A DNA stretch of 38,701 nucleotides, taken from the NCBI GenBank assembly GCA_012729475.1, contig JAAYDB010000158.1, forward strand, positions 1-38,701. The letters are read 5' to 3'. Shown here piece after piece: positions 14,975-25,897 of the stretch. A program made the translations under genes and the position numbers. Under the pieces are notes generated by a model that saw only the letters and a list, made by a program, of their open reading frames with translations, was not told the origin of the DNA and made no database searches. Source of the stretch: Bacteroidota bacterium (GTDB lineage Bacteria > Bacteroidota > Bacteroidia > Bacteroidales > VadinHA17). The number at the start of each line of letters is the position of its first letter. Position 1 is the stretch's first letter.

Positions 14975-15940
14975 ATGGCTTTATCAGATTTTTTTTCCAG
15001 AGAAAAGAAAGATAGTCTGAACAAAGGACTTGAGAAGACTAAAGAATCAGTTTTTGTCAGACTGTCACGTGCTCTAGTAGGAAAATCAAGTGTTGATGAT
15101 GAAGTACTTGATAATCTTGAGGAAGTTCTTGTTTCCTCAGACGTTGGAGTGGCAACAACCATTAAGATAATTGAGCGCATAGAAAACAGGGTGGCACATG
15201 ATAAGTATCTTAATACAAGCGAATTAAATCTAATATTGAGAGATGAAATTGTAGCTCTTCTTGAAGAAGACAAAACAGATGCAGGTTCAGAATCCGATTT
15301 TTCTTCACCACTGAAATCAAAACCTCATGTTATTATGATTGTGGGAGTTAACGGTTCAGGTAAAACAACCACAATAGCCAAGATGGCACATCAGTATAAG
15401 AAAAACAGCAAAAGAGTATTACTTGGAGCAGCAGATACTTTCAGGGCTGCAGCAATAGATCAGCTCCAGATATGGGCTGACAGGGTAGGAGTGGATCTTA
15501 TTAAGCAACAGATGGGTTCAGATCCTGCATCGGTTGCTTTTGATACTCTTAAATCAGCCGTTGCAGGAGATTATGATGTAGCTATAATTGATACAGCCGG
15601 AAGACTTCATAATAAGATTAATCTTATGAACGAGTTATCCAAGATAAAAAGAGTAATGGATAAAGTTGTACCTGAGGCACCACATGAAGTTATTCTTGTG
15701 CTTGACGGTTCCACCGGACAGAATGCATTTCAACAGGCCAAAGAATTTATAGCGGCAACTGAAGTGACTTCCATTGTCATAACCAAACTTGACGGAACTG
15801 CAAAAGGTGGTGTCGTGATAGGGATATCCGATCAATTTAAAATTCCCGTAAAATATATTGGCGTGGGAGAAAAACTTGAAGATCTGCTTATTTTCAACCG
15901 CGCTGAATTTGTTGATTCACTCTTCAGTACTGATAAATAA
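14975..15940 (+). CDS. ftsY: Signal recognition particle receptor FtsY
   Basis: A 321 aa SRP-family GTPase, the membrane-side receptor that delivers ribosome-nascent chain complexes to the translocon with Ffh. It has the N helical bundle (about 1-110) and G domain (115-321) with P-loop GVNGSGKTTT (124-133), DTFRAAA, DTAGR and TKLDG. It lacks the long acidic A domain of the E. coli protein, so it is an NG-only form. The start at 14975 (MALSDFF) gives the usual amphipathic lipid-binding N-terminus. It is followed 31 bp later by rimO. Confidence 0.96.
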   Translation: MALSDFFSREKKDSLNKGLEKTKESVFVRLSRALVGKSSVDDEVLDNLEEVLVSSDVGVATTIKIIERIENRVAHDKYLNTSELNLILRDEIVALLEEDKTDAGSESDFSSPLKSKPHVIMIVGVNGSGKTTTIAKMAHQYKKNSKRVLLGAADTFRAAAIDQLQIWADRVGVDLIKQQMGSDPASVAFDTLKSAVAGDYDVAIIDTAGRLHNKINLMNELSKIKRVMDKVVPEAPHEVILVLDGSTGQNAFQQAKEFIAATEVTSIVITKLDGTAKGGVVIGISDQFKIPVKYIGVGEKLEDLLIFNRAEFVDSLFSTDK

Positions 15941-15971
15941 GATTTTACGGTAAATCAATAATCTACGCCCG

Positions 15972-17273
15972 ATGAAAGGAAAGAGAATAAATATTATTAC
16001 TCTTGGCTGTCCAAAAAATATTGTCGATTCCGAAAAACTTCTCTTTCAGTTAAAAAGAGGAGGCTATGAAGTAAGGCATAATGCTGATCTGAATGATGCC
16101 AGAACAGTTATCATTAATACCTGCGGTTTTATTCATGATGCTATTGAAGAGAGTATTAACACTATACTTGGTTATGTAAAGGCAAAAGAATCAGGACATA
16201 TTGACAAGTTATATGTAATGGGCTGTTTATCACAGAGATATAAATCCGCTCTTATCAGTGAAATTCCTGAAGTGGATAAATTCTTTGGAGTTAACGAATT
16301 CCCGGATGTTTTAAGAATGTTTAATACAAATTTCAGGGAAACACTTTCAACAAGCAGGATACTTACTCCTCCTGGTCATTATGCATATCTGAAAGTTTCA
16401 GAAGGATGTGATCGTAAATGTGCATTTTGTTCGATACCTTTGATAAGAGGTAATTATATATCCCGACCGGTTGAAGAGCTTGTCAGGGAATCTGTCTGTC
16501 TTGCCAATTCAGGAGTTAAGGAACTTATACTAGTAGCACAGGACCTAAGCTACTATGGTGTTGATCTTTATAAAAAAAGGAAACTGCCGGATCTTATTGA
16601 AGAACTTTTAAAAATTAACAGCCTTGAGTGGATCCGGCTTCATTACTTATACCCATCTGGTTTACTCAAAGATCTTATTCCATTAATGAAGGAAAACCCA
16701 AAAATTTGCAGGTATATTGATCTTCCTATTCAGCATATATCAGATAAAATGTTGAAAATCATGAAGAGATCACATTCCCGGAAAGAAACCGAAGCAATTT
16801 TATATAAACTGAGACATGAAATTCCCGGTGTGGCCATCCGGACTACACTTATCACTGGTCACCCCGGAGAAACCGAAGGAGATTATCTTGAATTGAAAAG
16901 ATTTACAGAAGAATTCTGTTTTGAAAGACTTGGAGTTTTCAAATATTCACATGAAGAGGGGACATATGCATATAATAACTTCAGGGATAACATACCGGAT
17001 GATATAAAAGAGCGAAGAGCATCAGAAATAATGGAAATACAACGGTCAATATCTGCGGAAATAAACGCAAAAGCAGTTGATAAGGTTTACAGAGTCATTA
17101 TAGACCGAAGAGAAGGAGATTTTTTCATTGGCAGGACAGAATTTGACTCTCCTGAAATTGACCAGGAAGTATTAATTCCGGACATCTATAATTTATCTTC
17201 AGGAACTATAACCGATATTATTATAACAGAGTCCGATGATTTTGAGTTATATGGCAGACCTTTGGAAAGTTAA
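15972..17273 (+). CDS. rimO: Ribosomal protein uS12 methylthiotransferase
   Basis: A 433 aa radical-SAM enzyme that adds a methylthio group to the conserved aspartate of ribosomal protein S12. The N-terminal cluster domain uses Cys13, Cys51 and Cys85. The SAM cluster uses Cys146, Cys150 and Cys153 in GCDRKCAFCSIPLIRG. A TRAM domain ends the protein. GYxxH-type MiaB marks are absent and length fits RimO, not MiaB. It follows ftsY and converges with clpC 23 bp away. A 5-bp inverted repeat AAGCC/GGCTT (17277-17292) between them may act as a weak shared terminator. Confidence 0.95.
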   Translation: MKGKRINIITLGCPKNIVDSEKLLFQLKRGGYEVRHNADLNDARTVIINTCGFIHDAIEESINTILGYVKAKESGHIDKLYVMGCLSQRYKSALISEIPEVDKFFGVNEFPDVLRMFNTNFRETLSTSRILTPPGHYAYLKVSEGCDRKCAFCSIPLIRGNYISRPVEELVRESVCLANSGVKELILVAQDLSYYGVDLYKKRKLPDLIEELLKINSLEWIRLHYLYPSGLLKDLIPLMKENPKICRYIDLPIQHISDKMLKIMKRSHSRKETEAILYKLRHEIPGVAIRTTLITGHPGETEGDYLELKRFTEEFCFERLGVFKYSHEEGTYAYNNFRDNIPDDIKERRASEIMEIQRSISAEINAKAVDKVYRVIIDRREGDFFIGRTEFDSPEIDQEVLIPDIYNLSSGTITDIIITESDDFELYGRPLES

Positions 17274-17296
17274 TTCAAGCCATAGCCGGCTTTTCA

Positions 17297-19837
17297 CTAA
17301 TTCTTATCACTCTTATCTATTGCTTCTTTTTTCTTTTGAATCTTTATTTTTATTTCTTCTTTAGTGCTGTTAAATCCCACATTAATTATCTCTCCTTCTC
17401 CAGGAACTGCTTTAATAAGCAATTCTGCCATAGGATCTTCTAAATATTTCTGTATAGCACGTTTTAATGGTCTGGCACCATACTTTATATCAAATCCTCT
17501 TTCTGCAAGAAAATCCCGTGCAGCCGGAGCAATCTTTAACTGGTAACCGAGTGATCTAACTCTGTCAAACAAGCCTTGTAATTCAATCTCAATAATCTTA
17601 TTAATATCCTCTTTATCAAGAGAATTGAACATAATCACATCATCAACCCTGTTAAGAAACTCAGGTGCGAATGTTTTCTGGAGGGCTTTCTGGAGAATGC
17701 TTTTTGTCTGCTCATCTCTGGAAGCTTTTTTTGCCTGAGTATCAAATCCTATTCCATGGCCAAATTCAGCGATCTGTCTTGTCCCGATATTTGATGTAAG
17801 AATAATTATTGTATTTCTGAAATCCACACGGCGTCCAAGACTATCGGTAAGCTGACCTTCGTCAAGGACCTGGAGAAGAATATGGAATACATCAGGATGT
17901 GCTTTTTCTATCTCATCGAGTAAAACTACGGAATATGGTTTTCTCCTGACTTTTTCCGTAAGCTGTCCACCTTCCTCGTATCCAACATATCCTGGAGGAG
18001 CTCCAACAAGTCTTGAGACAGAGAACTTCTCCATATACTCACTCATATCAATTCTCACAAGATTATCTGTAGTATCAAAGAGGAATTGTGCCAGCACTTT
18101 TGCAAGTTGAGTTTTCCCCACACCAGTAGGACCCAGGAAGATAAAAGAGCCTATTGGTTTATTGGGATCCTTAAGTCCGGCTCTGTTTCTCTGTATTGAT
18201 TTAGTAACTTTTTGTATGGCTTCATCCTGTCCGATAACACTTCCTTTCAGTTCTTCAGCCATTTTAAGTAATCTTGTACCTTCTGTCTGGGCAATTCTCT
18301 GAACAGGAACACCGGTCATCATGGCCACTACTTCTGCAACTTTTTCTGCATCAACAGTCTCACGGTTGACAGCAAGCTCTTTCTCCCATTTTTTCTTTTC
18401 AAGTTCTATTGAGTCCAGAAGGTCTTTTTCCCGATCACGAAAGCTTGCAGCTTTTTCAAAATTCTGGTTTTTGACTGCAGCCATCTTTTCTTTCTTGGTT
18501 TCTTCAAGCTGGTTCTCAAGAGATAAAATCTTTTCAGGAACAATGATATTTGAGATATGTACCCGTGAACCGGATTCATCAAGTGCATCAATAGCTTTAT
18601 CAGGAAGATGTCTGTCCGAGATATAACGGTTGGTCAGTTTTACACATGCCTCAATTGCATCATCGGTATAAATCACATTATGGTGTTCTTCATATCGCTC
18701 CTTTATATTCTGGAGAATGAGAATAGTTTCTTCAATACTAGTAGGATCAACAAGCACTTTTTGAAATCTCCTTTCCAAAGCCCCGTCTTTCTCTATATGT
18801 TGTCTGTATTCATCAAGTGTGGTAGCTCCGATACATTGTATTTCACCTCTGGCAAGGGCGGGTTTGAGCATGTTGGCTGCATCAAGTGAACCTGTAGCAC
18901 CTCCTGCACCAACTATTGTATGGATTTCATCTATAAAAAGAATAATATTTTCGTTCTTTGATAATTCATTAAGGATAGCTTTCATTCTTTCCTCAAACTG
19001 TCCCCTGTATTTTGTACCTGCAACAATAGACGCAAGATCCAGGGCAACAACTCTCTTATTGAACAGGACTCTCGACACATTTCTCTTTGTAATACGTAAT
19101 GCAAGTCCCTCAGCAATAGCAGATTTTCCAACCCCTGGTTCTCCAATAAGCACAGGGTTGTTTTTCTTTCTACGGGATAATATCTGGGCAAGACGTTCAA
19201 TTTCTCTTTCCCTGCCTACTACAGGATCAAGGCGACCTTCATCAGCAGCCTTTGTCAGGTCAATACCAAAATTATCCAGTACAGGTGTGTCTGATGAAGT
19301 CTTGGGTGAAGAAGGAGTAGCTGAAGGGCCTTTACCCTGTGATCCTCCGAATGATTGACTTTCATCATCTTCTTCTCTTGGAAAATCAGCTCTTGCCCCG
19401 GGTGCACCGGCTTCAACCATTCTTTTTACAGACTGATAATCTACGTCTAATTCAGAAAGAAATCTTGTGACCAATGTGTTTTCATCCTTAAGTATTGCCA
19501 AAAGCAGATGTTCTGAATCAATAACCGGACTTTTCAAGGCTTTTGCCTCAAGATATACCAGTTTAAGAATTCTTTCAGTACTTCTGAGAAGAGGAATGAC
19601 CTCACTATCAGCAACCGACACGGGATTTTCAACTTTAATACTCTTCTCCAGTGAACCTTTCAGTACCATCAAATCGATTCCCTGGTTAATTAGTGTTTCA
19701 ACAGCAATCCCTTCTCCGTCACGCAGTATACCAAGGAACAAATGCTCCGGGCTTATGTGACTGTTGCCAAGCCTTATAGCTTCTTCTTTGCTATATCCTA
19801 GAATATCTTTTACTCTCTGTGAAAATTGTGAATCCAT
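17297..19837 (-). CDS. clpC: ATP-dependent Clp protease ATPase subunit ClpC
   Basis: An 846 aa class I Hsp100 unfoldase, partner of the ClpP protease. It has a double Clp N domain (1-145). AAA module 1 has GEPGVGKS (232-239) and FIDEIH. A coiled UVR-type middle segment (about 430-490, FEKAASFRDREKD) marks ClpC over ClpA/ClpB. AAA module 2 has GPTGVGKT (569-576) and LLDEIEKAHPDV. The tripeptide IGF in GHGIGFD sits where the ClpP-binding loop is found. It is monocistronic, divergent from gyrA with 258 bp between them. Confidence 0.95.
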   Translation of the reverse strand: MDSQFSQRVKDILGYSKEEAIRLGNSHISPEHLFLGILRDGEGIAVETLINQGIDLMVLKGSLEKSIKVENPVSVADSEVIPLLRSTERILKLVYLEAKALKSPVIDSEHLLLAILKDENTLVTRFLSELDVDYQSVKRMVEAGAPGARADFPREEDDESQSFGGSQGKGPSATPSSPKTSSDTPVLDNFGIDLTKAADEGRLDPVVGREREIERLAQILSRRKKNNPVLIGEPGVGKSAIAEGLALRITKRNVSRVLFNKRVVALDLASIVAGTKYRGQFEERMKAILNELSKNENIILFIDEIHTIVGAGGATGSLDAANMLKPALARGEIQCIGATTLDEYRQHIEKDGALERRFQKVLVDPTSIEETILILQNIKERYEEHHNVIYTDDAIEACVKLTNRYISDRHLPDKAIDALDESGSRVHISNIIVPEKILSLENQLEETKKEKMAAVKNQNFEKAASFRDREKDLLDSIELEKKKWEKELAVNRETVDAEKVAEVVAMMTGVPVQRIAQTEGTRLLKMAEELKGSVIGQDEAIQKVTKSIQRNRAGLKDPNKPIGSFIFLGPTGVGKTQLAKVLAQFLFDTTDNLVRIDMSEYMEKFSVSRLVGAPPGYVGYEEGGQLTEKVRRKPYSVVLLDEIEKAHPDVFHILLQVLDEGQLTDSLGRRVDFRNTIIILTSNIGTRQIAEFGHGIGFDTQAKKASRDEQTKSILQKALQKTFAPEFLNRVDDVIMFNSLDKEDINKIIEIELQGLFDRVRSLGYQLKIAPAARDFLAERGFDIKYGARPLKRAIQKYLEDPMAELLIKAVPGEGEIINVGFNSTKEEIKIKIQKKKEAIDKSDKN

Positions 19838-20095
19838 ATATTATTATCCTCAATAATCTTTAATTTATTTTTACGCCATTCTGTCAGTACCATTATGACA
19901 AATATTCTGCTTTATTTTTGTATAAAGGTACTTCAAGCACATTTATAATGTGGCAATTATCATGCCCATTTATGAACAATGAGTGTTCAAAATTCCCTAT
20001 AATATTAATCCAAAATTAGTTAAATTATCACTATTTTCGTAATTCAAAATAATAAGTGGAGTAATTCCATATACTTAATTTATAATTAATCATTT

Positions 20096-22600
20096 ATGTC
20101 AGAAAGAGAAAGGGTGCTTCAGGTAAATATCGAAGAGGAAATGAAGTCTGCCTACATTGATTACTCGATGTCAGTCATTGTTTCCAGGGCTTTACCTGAT
20201 GTGAGAGACGGGCTGAAGCCTGTTCACAGACGTGTATTGTTTGGAATGTCAGACTTAGGTGTAATGTCAAACCGGCCACATAAGAAATCGGCCAGAATAG
20301 TAGGAGAGGTGCTTGGTAAATATCATCCACACGGTGACTCCTCAGTCTACGAAGCTATGGTAAGAATGGCCCAGGAGTGGTCAATGAGATATCCTCTGGT
20401 TGATGGCCAGGGAAACTTTGGATCAGTCGACGGAGACAGTCCTGCAGCTATGAGGTATACAGAGGCAAGATTGAGAAAAATAGCTGAAGAGACACTTGCA
20501 GATATTGATAAAGAGACAGTGGATTTCCAGCCTAATTTTGACGATTCACTTTCTGAGCCAGTCGTATTACCCACAAGGATACCGAACCTTCTGGTAAACG
20601 GAGCCAGCGGCATTGCCGTTGGAATGGCTACAAATATGGCACCTCACAATATTTCAGAAGTAGTTGATGCCACCATAGCTTATATCGATAACAATGATAT
20701 TACAAACGAAGAGTTACTTGAGTATATTAAAGGTCCGGATTTTCCGACCGGTGGTATTATATACGGTGAACAGGGAATAAAAGATGCCTGTGAAACCGGA
20801 AAGGGAAGAATAGTAATCAGAGCAAGAACTGAAATTGAACTGACACATTCGGGCAGAGAATGTATTATTGTCACTGAGATCCCCTATATGGTGAATAAAG
20901 CTGAAATGATAAGAAAAATAGCTGATCTTATCAACGAAAAAAAACTTGAAGGGATATCTTATATCAATGATGAATCTGACCGTAAGGGAATGAGAATAGT
21001 TATAATTCTCAAGAAAGATGCCACAGCAAATGTTGTTTTGAATAATCTGTACAAATATTCACAACTCCAGACATCATTCAGTATAAACAATATAGCTCTT
21101 GTAAAAGGACGTCCCAGATTACTAAATACAAAGGAGTTAATTTCATATTTCGTTAAACACAGGCATGACGTTATTCTCAGGAGAACCAGATATGAACTTG
21201 ATCAGGCAGAAAAACGTGCCCATATACTTGAAGGACTGATAATTGCCAGTGATAATATTGATGAGGTTATAGCTATCATCAAATCTTCCGGTAATACCGA
21301 GGAGGCAAGGGCAAGACTCAGCGATCGTTTCGGCCTTTCTGAAATACAGTCTAGGGCAATTGTTGAAATGAGACTCAGACAACTCACAGGACTGGAGCAG
21401 GAGAAACTAAGAGCTGAATACCAGGAAATTATGAATCTCATAGAGTATTTGAAGAAAATTCTGGAAGATATTGAACTACAGATGCAAATTATTAAAGATG
21501 AACTCCTTGAAATTAAGCAAAAATATGGTGATAAAAGACGGACTGTTATAATACCAAATGCTGAAGAATTCAACCCGGAAGATTTTTATCCCGACGATGA
21601 AATGGTAATAACTATGTCTCATCTTGGATATATTAAAAGAACCCCGTTGACAGAATTCAGAAGACAAAACAGAGGAGGTACAGGTGCAAAAGGAGGGACA
21701 ACGAGAGATGAAGATTTTATAGAATACCTGTATATTGCCACAATGCATAATACAATGCTGTTTTTTACCAGTAAGGGAAAATGTTACTGGCTTAAAGTGT
21801 ATAATATACCCGAAGGTTCCAGAACATCCAAAGGAAGAGCATTGCAGAATCTCATAAATATTGAACCGGATGACAACGTCAAGGCCTTTATTAATGTAAA
21901 AAACCTGAATGACGATGATTACATTAACAATAATTTTATAGTACTCTGTACAACCAGAGGAACAATAAAGAAAACCTCGCTTGAAGCTTATTCCAGACCC
22001 AGAGCCAATGGAGTAAATGCCATAACTGTCAGAGAAGGAGATGAACTATTGGAAGCCAGGATGACTAACGGCAACCATCATATTATGCTTGCTGTAAAAT
22101 CCGGGAGAGCAATACGTTTTCCTGAAGAATCCGTTAGACCAATGGGCAGAACTGCATCTGGTGTCCGCGGAATAAAACTGGCTGATGAACAGAATGATTA
22201 TGTTGTCGGAATGATCACTGTTGAAAACAAGGAAAAAGATGTTCTGGTTGTTTCAGAAAAAGGATATGGGAAACGATCGGATATAGACGGATACCGGATC
22301 ACAAACAGAGGAGGAAAAGGAGTGAAGACAATTAACATTACTGAGAAAACCGGAACCCTTATAGCACTCAAAGATGTTACAGATAACCATGACCTGATGA
22401 TCATAACCCAGTTTGGAAATATCCTTCGAAGCTCTGTTGCATCGTTAAGAGTTATGGGAAGAGCCACACAGGGAGTAAAACTGATAAATCTCAGGAGAAA
22501 TGATATTATTGCCTCTGTGGCATGTGTCCTTGTAAACGAGGAAGAAGACATTGAACCCACAGAAAATGAGATAATTGAAAATACCACAAACGAAGACTAA
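20096..22600 (+). CDS. gyrA: DNA gyrase subunit A
   Basis: An 834 aa type IIA topoisomerase subunit that cuts and rejoins DNA. The catalytic tyrosine is Tyr121 in [10 protein letters not shown]. The quinolone-resistance region reads [17 protein letters not shown]: Ser82 matches E. coli Ser83, and Glu86 keeps the acidic charge of Asp87, so no classic resistance change is seen. The C-terminal beta-pinwheel has a diverged GyrA box, QNRGGTG instead of QRRGGKG, which I believe is usual for the phylum. A second RGGKG lies later in the pinwheel. The acidic tail ends NTTNED. ATG at 20096. Confidence 0.97.
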   Translation: MSERERVLQVNIEEEMKSAYIDYSMSVIVSRALPDVRDGLKPVHRRVLFGMSDLGVMSNRPHKKSARIVGEVLGKYHPHGDSSVYEAMVRMAQEWSMRYPLVDGQGNFGSVDGDSPAAMRYTEARLRKIAEETLADIDKETVDFQPNFDDSLSEPVVLPTRIPNLLVNGASGIAVGMATNMAPHNISEVVDATIAYIDNNDITNEELLEYIKGPDFPTGGIIYGEQGIKDACETGKGRIVIRARTEIELTHSGRECIIVTEIPYMVNKAEMIRKIADLINEKKLEGISYINDESDRKGMRIVIILKKDATANVVLNNLYKYSQLQTSFSINNIALVKGRPRLLNTKELISYFVKHRHDVILRRTRYELDQAEKRAHILEGLIIASDNIDEVIAIIKSSGNTEEARARLSDRFGLSEIQSRAIVEMRLRQLTGLEQEKLRAEYQEIMNLIEYLKKILEDIELQMQIIKDELLEIKQKYGDKRRTVIIPNAEEFNPEDFYPDDEMVITMSHLGYIKRTPLTEFRRQNRGGTGAKGGTTRDEDFIEYLYIATMHNTMLFFTSKGKCYWLKVYNIPEGSRTSKGRALQNLINIEPDDNVKAFINVKNLNDDDYINNNFIVLCTTRGTIKKTSLEAYSRPRANGVNAITVREGDELLEARMTNGNHHIMLAVKSGRAIRFPEESVRPMGRTASGVRGIKLADEQNDYVVGMITVENKEKDVLVVSEKGYGKRSDIDGYRITNRGGKGVKTINITEKTGTLIALKDVTDNHDLMIITQFGNILRSSVASLRVMGRATQGVKLINLRRNDIIASVACVLVNEEEDIEPTENEIIENTTNED

Positions 22601-22690
22601 GGATTTTGGCAAAGAATTTGAAGATTAATTAGTAATGTTATAAATTTGACAAATTATTTTAAAGTACATTTACAACCAAAATTTTTAATT

Positions 22691-23863
22691 ATGAAAAAGT
22701 TATTTCTGCTTATAGCAGTTATTAGTATCTCAACAGGAGCGTGGGCACAAAGAGGAAAAGTGACCGCTGCTCTTAGCTTCATTGAACAGGGTGAACTTGA
22801 CAAAGCAAAAGAGGCACTCGATGCAGCATTAGAACATAAAAAAACAAAAGAATGGCCTAATACCTATCTTGCTCTTGGCCAATTCTGCCAGGCAGTCTTT
22901 AGTTCTGAAAACCAGGATTTTAAGAAATTCTGTGATGATCCTCTTGTCGAAGCATATGAAGCTTATGAAAAAGCTATAGAGCTTGACCCTAAAGGAAGAA
23001 TGAAAAACAGGATTATAACGGGTATGATCTACAATTCCCTGGCACTGGATATGTATAATCGTGGCAGCGAGTTATTTGCAGAGAATGATTTCGCAGGTGC
23101 CCTTGAATCTTTTGCCACTCAGATAGAGATCACCGAAAGTGACAAATATGTAAGCGCACTGGATACAGGGATGTATTATAATGCCGGACTAGCTGCTATG
23201 AATGCAGGGAAACATGAAGAAGCAATAAAATACTTCGAAACATGTGCAGAAATGCAGTACCAGGGCGTAACACCATACATCCAGATATCCGAAAACTACC
23301 TTATGCTTGGTGATACCAACAAAGCAGAACAGATTCTCACTGATCTGCCATCCAAATTTCCGGATGATAAAACTATCAATCTCCAAATGATCAACTTTTA
23401 TCTCAAATCAGCCAAATATGAGAATGCAGAGAAATATATAAATCTTGCAAAGGAAAATGATCCTGATAATCAAAATCTATATTATGCTGCAGGGATAATG
23501 TTTCTTAACCAGGAAAGATATGATGAAGCAATAGAAGAGCTTGCTAAATCCGTCGAACTTGATGGTAATGTATACGATACACAGTATGGTCTTGGTGCGG
23601 CATACATAAATAAGGCAGCAAAAATGTTTGAACAGGCAAATGAGATTATGGATGTGAACAAATATGCTGCAGCCGTTGAAGAAGCAAATGAAGTATATGC
23701 AAAAGCACTTCCAATAATGGAGAGAGCTCTTGAACTGAAACCGGATGATGTATTCACTCTTAGAAGTCTTCAGGAATTATACTATAGATTCAGACAGAAA
23801 GATCCTGAACTCAATAAGAAATACGAAGAAGTAAGAACCAGGCTAAACGAACTGGAACAATAA
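22691..23863 (+). CDS. Secreted tetratricopeptide-repeat protein
   Basis: A 390 aa protein. It has a signal peptide (MKKLFLLIAVISISTGAWA, then QRGK) followed by TPR units: residues about 20-50 (LSFIEQGELDKAKEALDAAL), 85-110 (AYEKAIELDPKG), 130-190, 205-235, 240-300 (ENAEKYINLAKENDPDNQ and YDEAIEELAKSVELDGN) and 330-375. It probably acts as a protein-binding scaffold in the periplasm or on the outer membrane; the partner is unknown. The frame is open to a TTG at 22646, but that TTG belongs to a TTTG...TACATTTA promoter-like pair, and the ATG at 22691 starts the signal peptide. A strong terminator follows. Confidence 0.85.
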   Translation: MKKLFLLIAVISISTGAWAQRGKVTAALSFIEQGELDKAKEALDAALEHKKTKEWPNTYLALGQFCQAVFSSENQDFKKFCDDPLVEAYEAYEKAIELDPKGRMKNRIITGMIYNSLALDMYNRGSELFAENDFAGALESFATQIEITESDKYVSALDTGMYYNAGLAAMNAGKHEEAIKYFETCAEMQYQGVTPYIQISENYLMLGDTNKAEQILTDLPSKFPDDKTINLQMINFYLKSAKYENAEKYINLAKENDPDNQNLYYAAGIMFLNQERYDEAIEELAKSVELDGNVYDTQYGLGAAYINKAAKMFEQANEIMDVNKYAAAVEEANEVYAKALPIMERALELKPDDVFTLRSLQELYYRFRQKDPELNKKYEEVRTRLNELEQ

Positions 23864-23905
23864 TTGTAAGCTTTATTTGAGATACTTCAGTTTATAATTA
23901 TATAA

Positions 23906-23938
23906 AGCCCTTCATTTACTTGAAGGGCTCTTTTTTTT
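23906..23938 (+). terminator. Intrinsic terminator after the TPR gene
   Basis: AGCCCTTCA (23906-23914) pairs perfectly with TGAAGGGCT (23921-23929), with a 6-nt loop and a run of eight T. The far side is also A/T-rich, so it may also stop transcription of the convergent dehydrogenase gene. Confidence 0.88.
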
Positions 23939-24093
23939 GAACAAACAGTAAAGAATGGGATAGAAGTCTTTTTATTAAGATATTATGAGACAGATAATTT
24001 CTATTTTACATAATATTAATTATAGGAAAAATGATAAGCCCGTATTAATTAACTTCAATGAGGAAATCCTGGATATTCAACAACTCAGAATAA

Positions 24094-25728
24094 TTATTTT
24101 TTTCTTATTTCGTCCTTTATTCTTTGAATATGTCCACGGCCCAATCCTTTAACCTCACAGCCGAGCTCGAAATATCGTTTTATTTTATCATCTGTTAAAA
24201 TTCCAAAACAATCAATAATTGCTGCAGGTTTTCCTATTGTCCTGACAATCTTATCAGGATCAAGATCCAGATAAGCTTTATGAGGTACTGCCAGGATAAC
24301 TGCATCTGTATCTTTCAAAGCTTTGTTCATGTCATTCTGCACACTTATTTCCTTCAATTTCTCCTGGTTACGGAAAAACCTGGCCTTACTCTCACCAGCA
24401 GCAGGAAAAGTATCCTGTTGTTCAAATTCCCACCAATGTTCAACATAGGGATCATGTACTCGTATTTCAGCCCCCATTTCAGCTAGTTTTCTTATAACTA
24501 TCTCCGATCCACTGTAACGTGTATCTCCTACATCTTCTCTGTAGGCTGCACCAAGTATTAAAATTTCTGCTCCGGCAATGGGTTGTCCCATATTACGTAA
24601 AGCATCACGTGTAAGCTGGCCCACATGCAGACCTCTTGTGTCATTTATATCAATTGCCAGAGGTGTGATCCTGAAGATATCATCCTCAAAACCAAGAATA
24701 TGTTTATATGCCCACAAACCTAGTCCTCCGTCTTTGGGAAGACAATATCCACCTATTCCAGGACCGGGGAAAATCATATTATTATGTGTAGGCCGCATTT
24801 TAATGGCTTTGATCACTTTTATGAGATCAACACCATTCCTTTCGGCAAAAAGGCTCCACTCATCAAGAAAAGCAAGAATAGTGGCGCGGTAACTGTTCTC
24901 AATTATTTTCGCAGTCTCAGATTCTATGGGCCTTTCCATAACAGTAAGCGGATATTTTTCAGTATTAAGCACCTCTGTCAGAAACTTCTCAACTTTTGTG
25001 CGTGCTTTTTCGTTAATTCCACTACATACTCTCCAGAAATCCCTTATACTGGCAACATAATTACGGCCCGGCATAACTCTCTCATAACTGTGAGCCAATA
25101 AAGGATCTGAGTCAATACCACGTCTTCTGAATACTTTTTTCATTATAGGATATGCAACCTGTTCAGTTGTCCCCGGAGCTACAGTAGTTTCAATCAGTAC
25201 AAGAGCTTCAGAAGGAATATGTTCTGCAATAATTTGAAGCGAAGCTTCCAGAGCAGCCATATCAGTCTGTCCGGACCGAACATTACCAAGATCTTCCTTT
25301 ATATAATCACATTGTACATCAACAACAACAACATCTGCTAACTTAAGAACATCATAAGTATATGTTGCTATTAGGGTTTTCTTTTCTTTGACACAACGGG
25401 CTATCATAGGATCAACCTCCGGATCTTCGGCTTTCACCGGAGAAACACCTCTGTTGAGTAATGGAATCTTCCAGTAACTTCTGACACTCGGCCTTTGCAT
25501 TCCAATAACAAATTTTGAAGGATTACCTTCTTTGTCAACCGTGTCTGCCACTATGGCTGCCATTACAGCACCCACAAACCCCACTCCCATTACTACAACA
25601 ATTTCCCGGTTCTTCTTTCTCTCTTCTGAAACCCGCTTCTTGAGATAAGAAAACTCTGCTTTGTAATCTACCTGTTTTGGCAAAGGAAATTTTTCACCGG
25701 AGGGACTAATTGAAAATTTTTCGCTCAT
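24094..25728 (-). CDS. UDP-glucose/UDP-N-acetyl sugar 6-dehydrogenase family protein
   Basis: A 544 aa enzyme of the UDP-sugar dehydrogenase family. It oxidises the C6 alcohol of a UDP-sugar to a carboxylate with two NAD+, giving precursors for surface polysaccharide. NAD-binding motif MGVGFVGA is at 47-54, the catalytic Cys329 in GPGIGGYCLPKDGG, and the helix residues Lys274 and Asn278 in ETAKIIENSYRA. It is longer than the usual 420-450 aa, with about 40 extra N-terminal residues and an insertion around 65-110 after the first strand. It is a lone gene, with no glycosyltransferases nearby. Whether the substrate is UDP-glucose or UDP-ManNAc/GalNAc cannot be told. Confidence 0.85.
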   Translation of the reverse strand: MSEKFSISPSGEKFPLPKQVDYKAEFSYLKKRVSEERKKNREIVVVMGVGFVGAVMAAIVADTVDKEGNPSKFVIGMQRPSVRSYWKIPLLNRGVSPVKAEDPEVDPMIARCVKEKKTLIATYTYDVLKLADVVVVDVQCDYIKEDLGNVRSGQTDMAALEASLQIIAEHIPSEALVLIETTVAPGTTEQVAYPIMKKVFRRRGIDSDPLLAHSYERVMPGRNYVASIRDFWRVCSGINEKARTKVEKFLTEVLNTEKYPLTVMERPIESETAKIIENSYRATILAFLDEWSLFAERNGVDLIKVIKAIKMRPTHNNMIFPGPGIGGYCLPKDGGLGLWAYKHILGFEDDIFRITPLAIDINDTRGLHVGQLTRDALRNMGQPIAGAEILILGAAYREDVGDTRYSGSEIVIRKLAEMGAEIRVHDPYVEHWWEFEQQDTFPAAGESKARFFRNQEKLKEISVQNDMNKALKDTDAVILAVPHKAYLDLDPDKIVRTIGKPAAIIDCFGILTDDKIKRYFELGCEVKGLGRGHIQRIKDEIRKK

Positions 25729-25897
25729 TTGAAATTATTGTTGGTTATACCTATCAGTTAATTAATTAAGATTGTAAATTTAATGATTTGTATTTTAACA
25801 GTTTTAGTTAACACTAATATTCCGGTACTATATTTTACCAATGAAGGAAAAGAGTTGACGAATAAAGTTCCGGAAGGCAGAAATAAAAAATAATATC

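Noticed and set aside
18819-19358. A 179-codon plus-strand frame opposite clpC
   Set aside because: It lies fully antisense to the first AAA module of ClpC; its composition mirrors that gene, and it has no family features.
20334-20360. Quinolone-resistance change in GyrA
   Set aside because: Ser82 and Glu86 keep the sensitive-type Ser and acidic residue, so nothing unusual is present.
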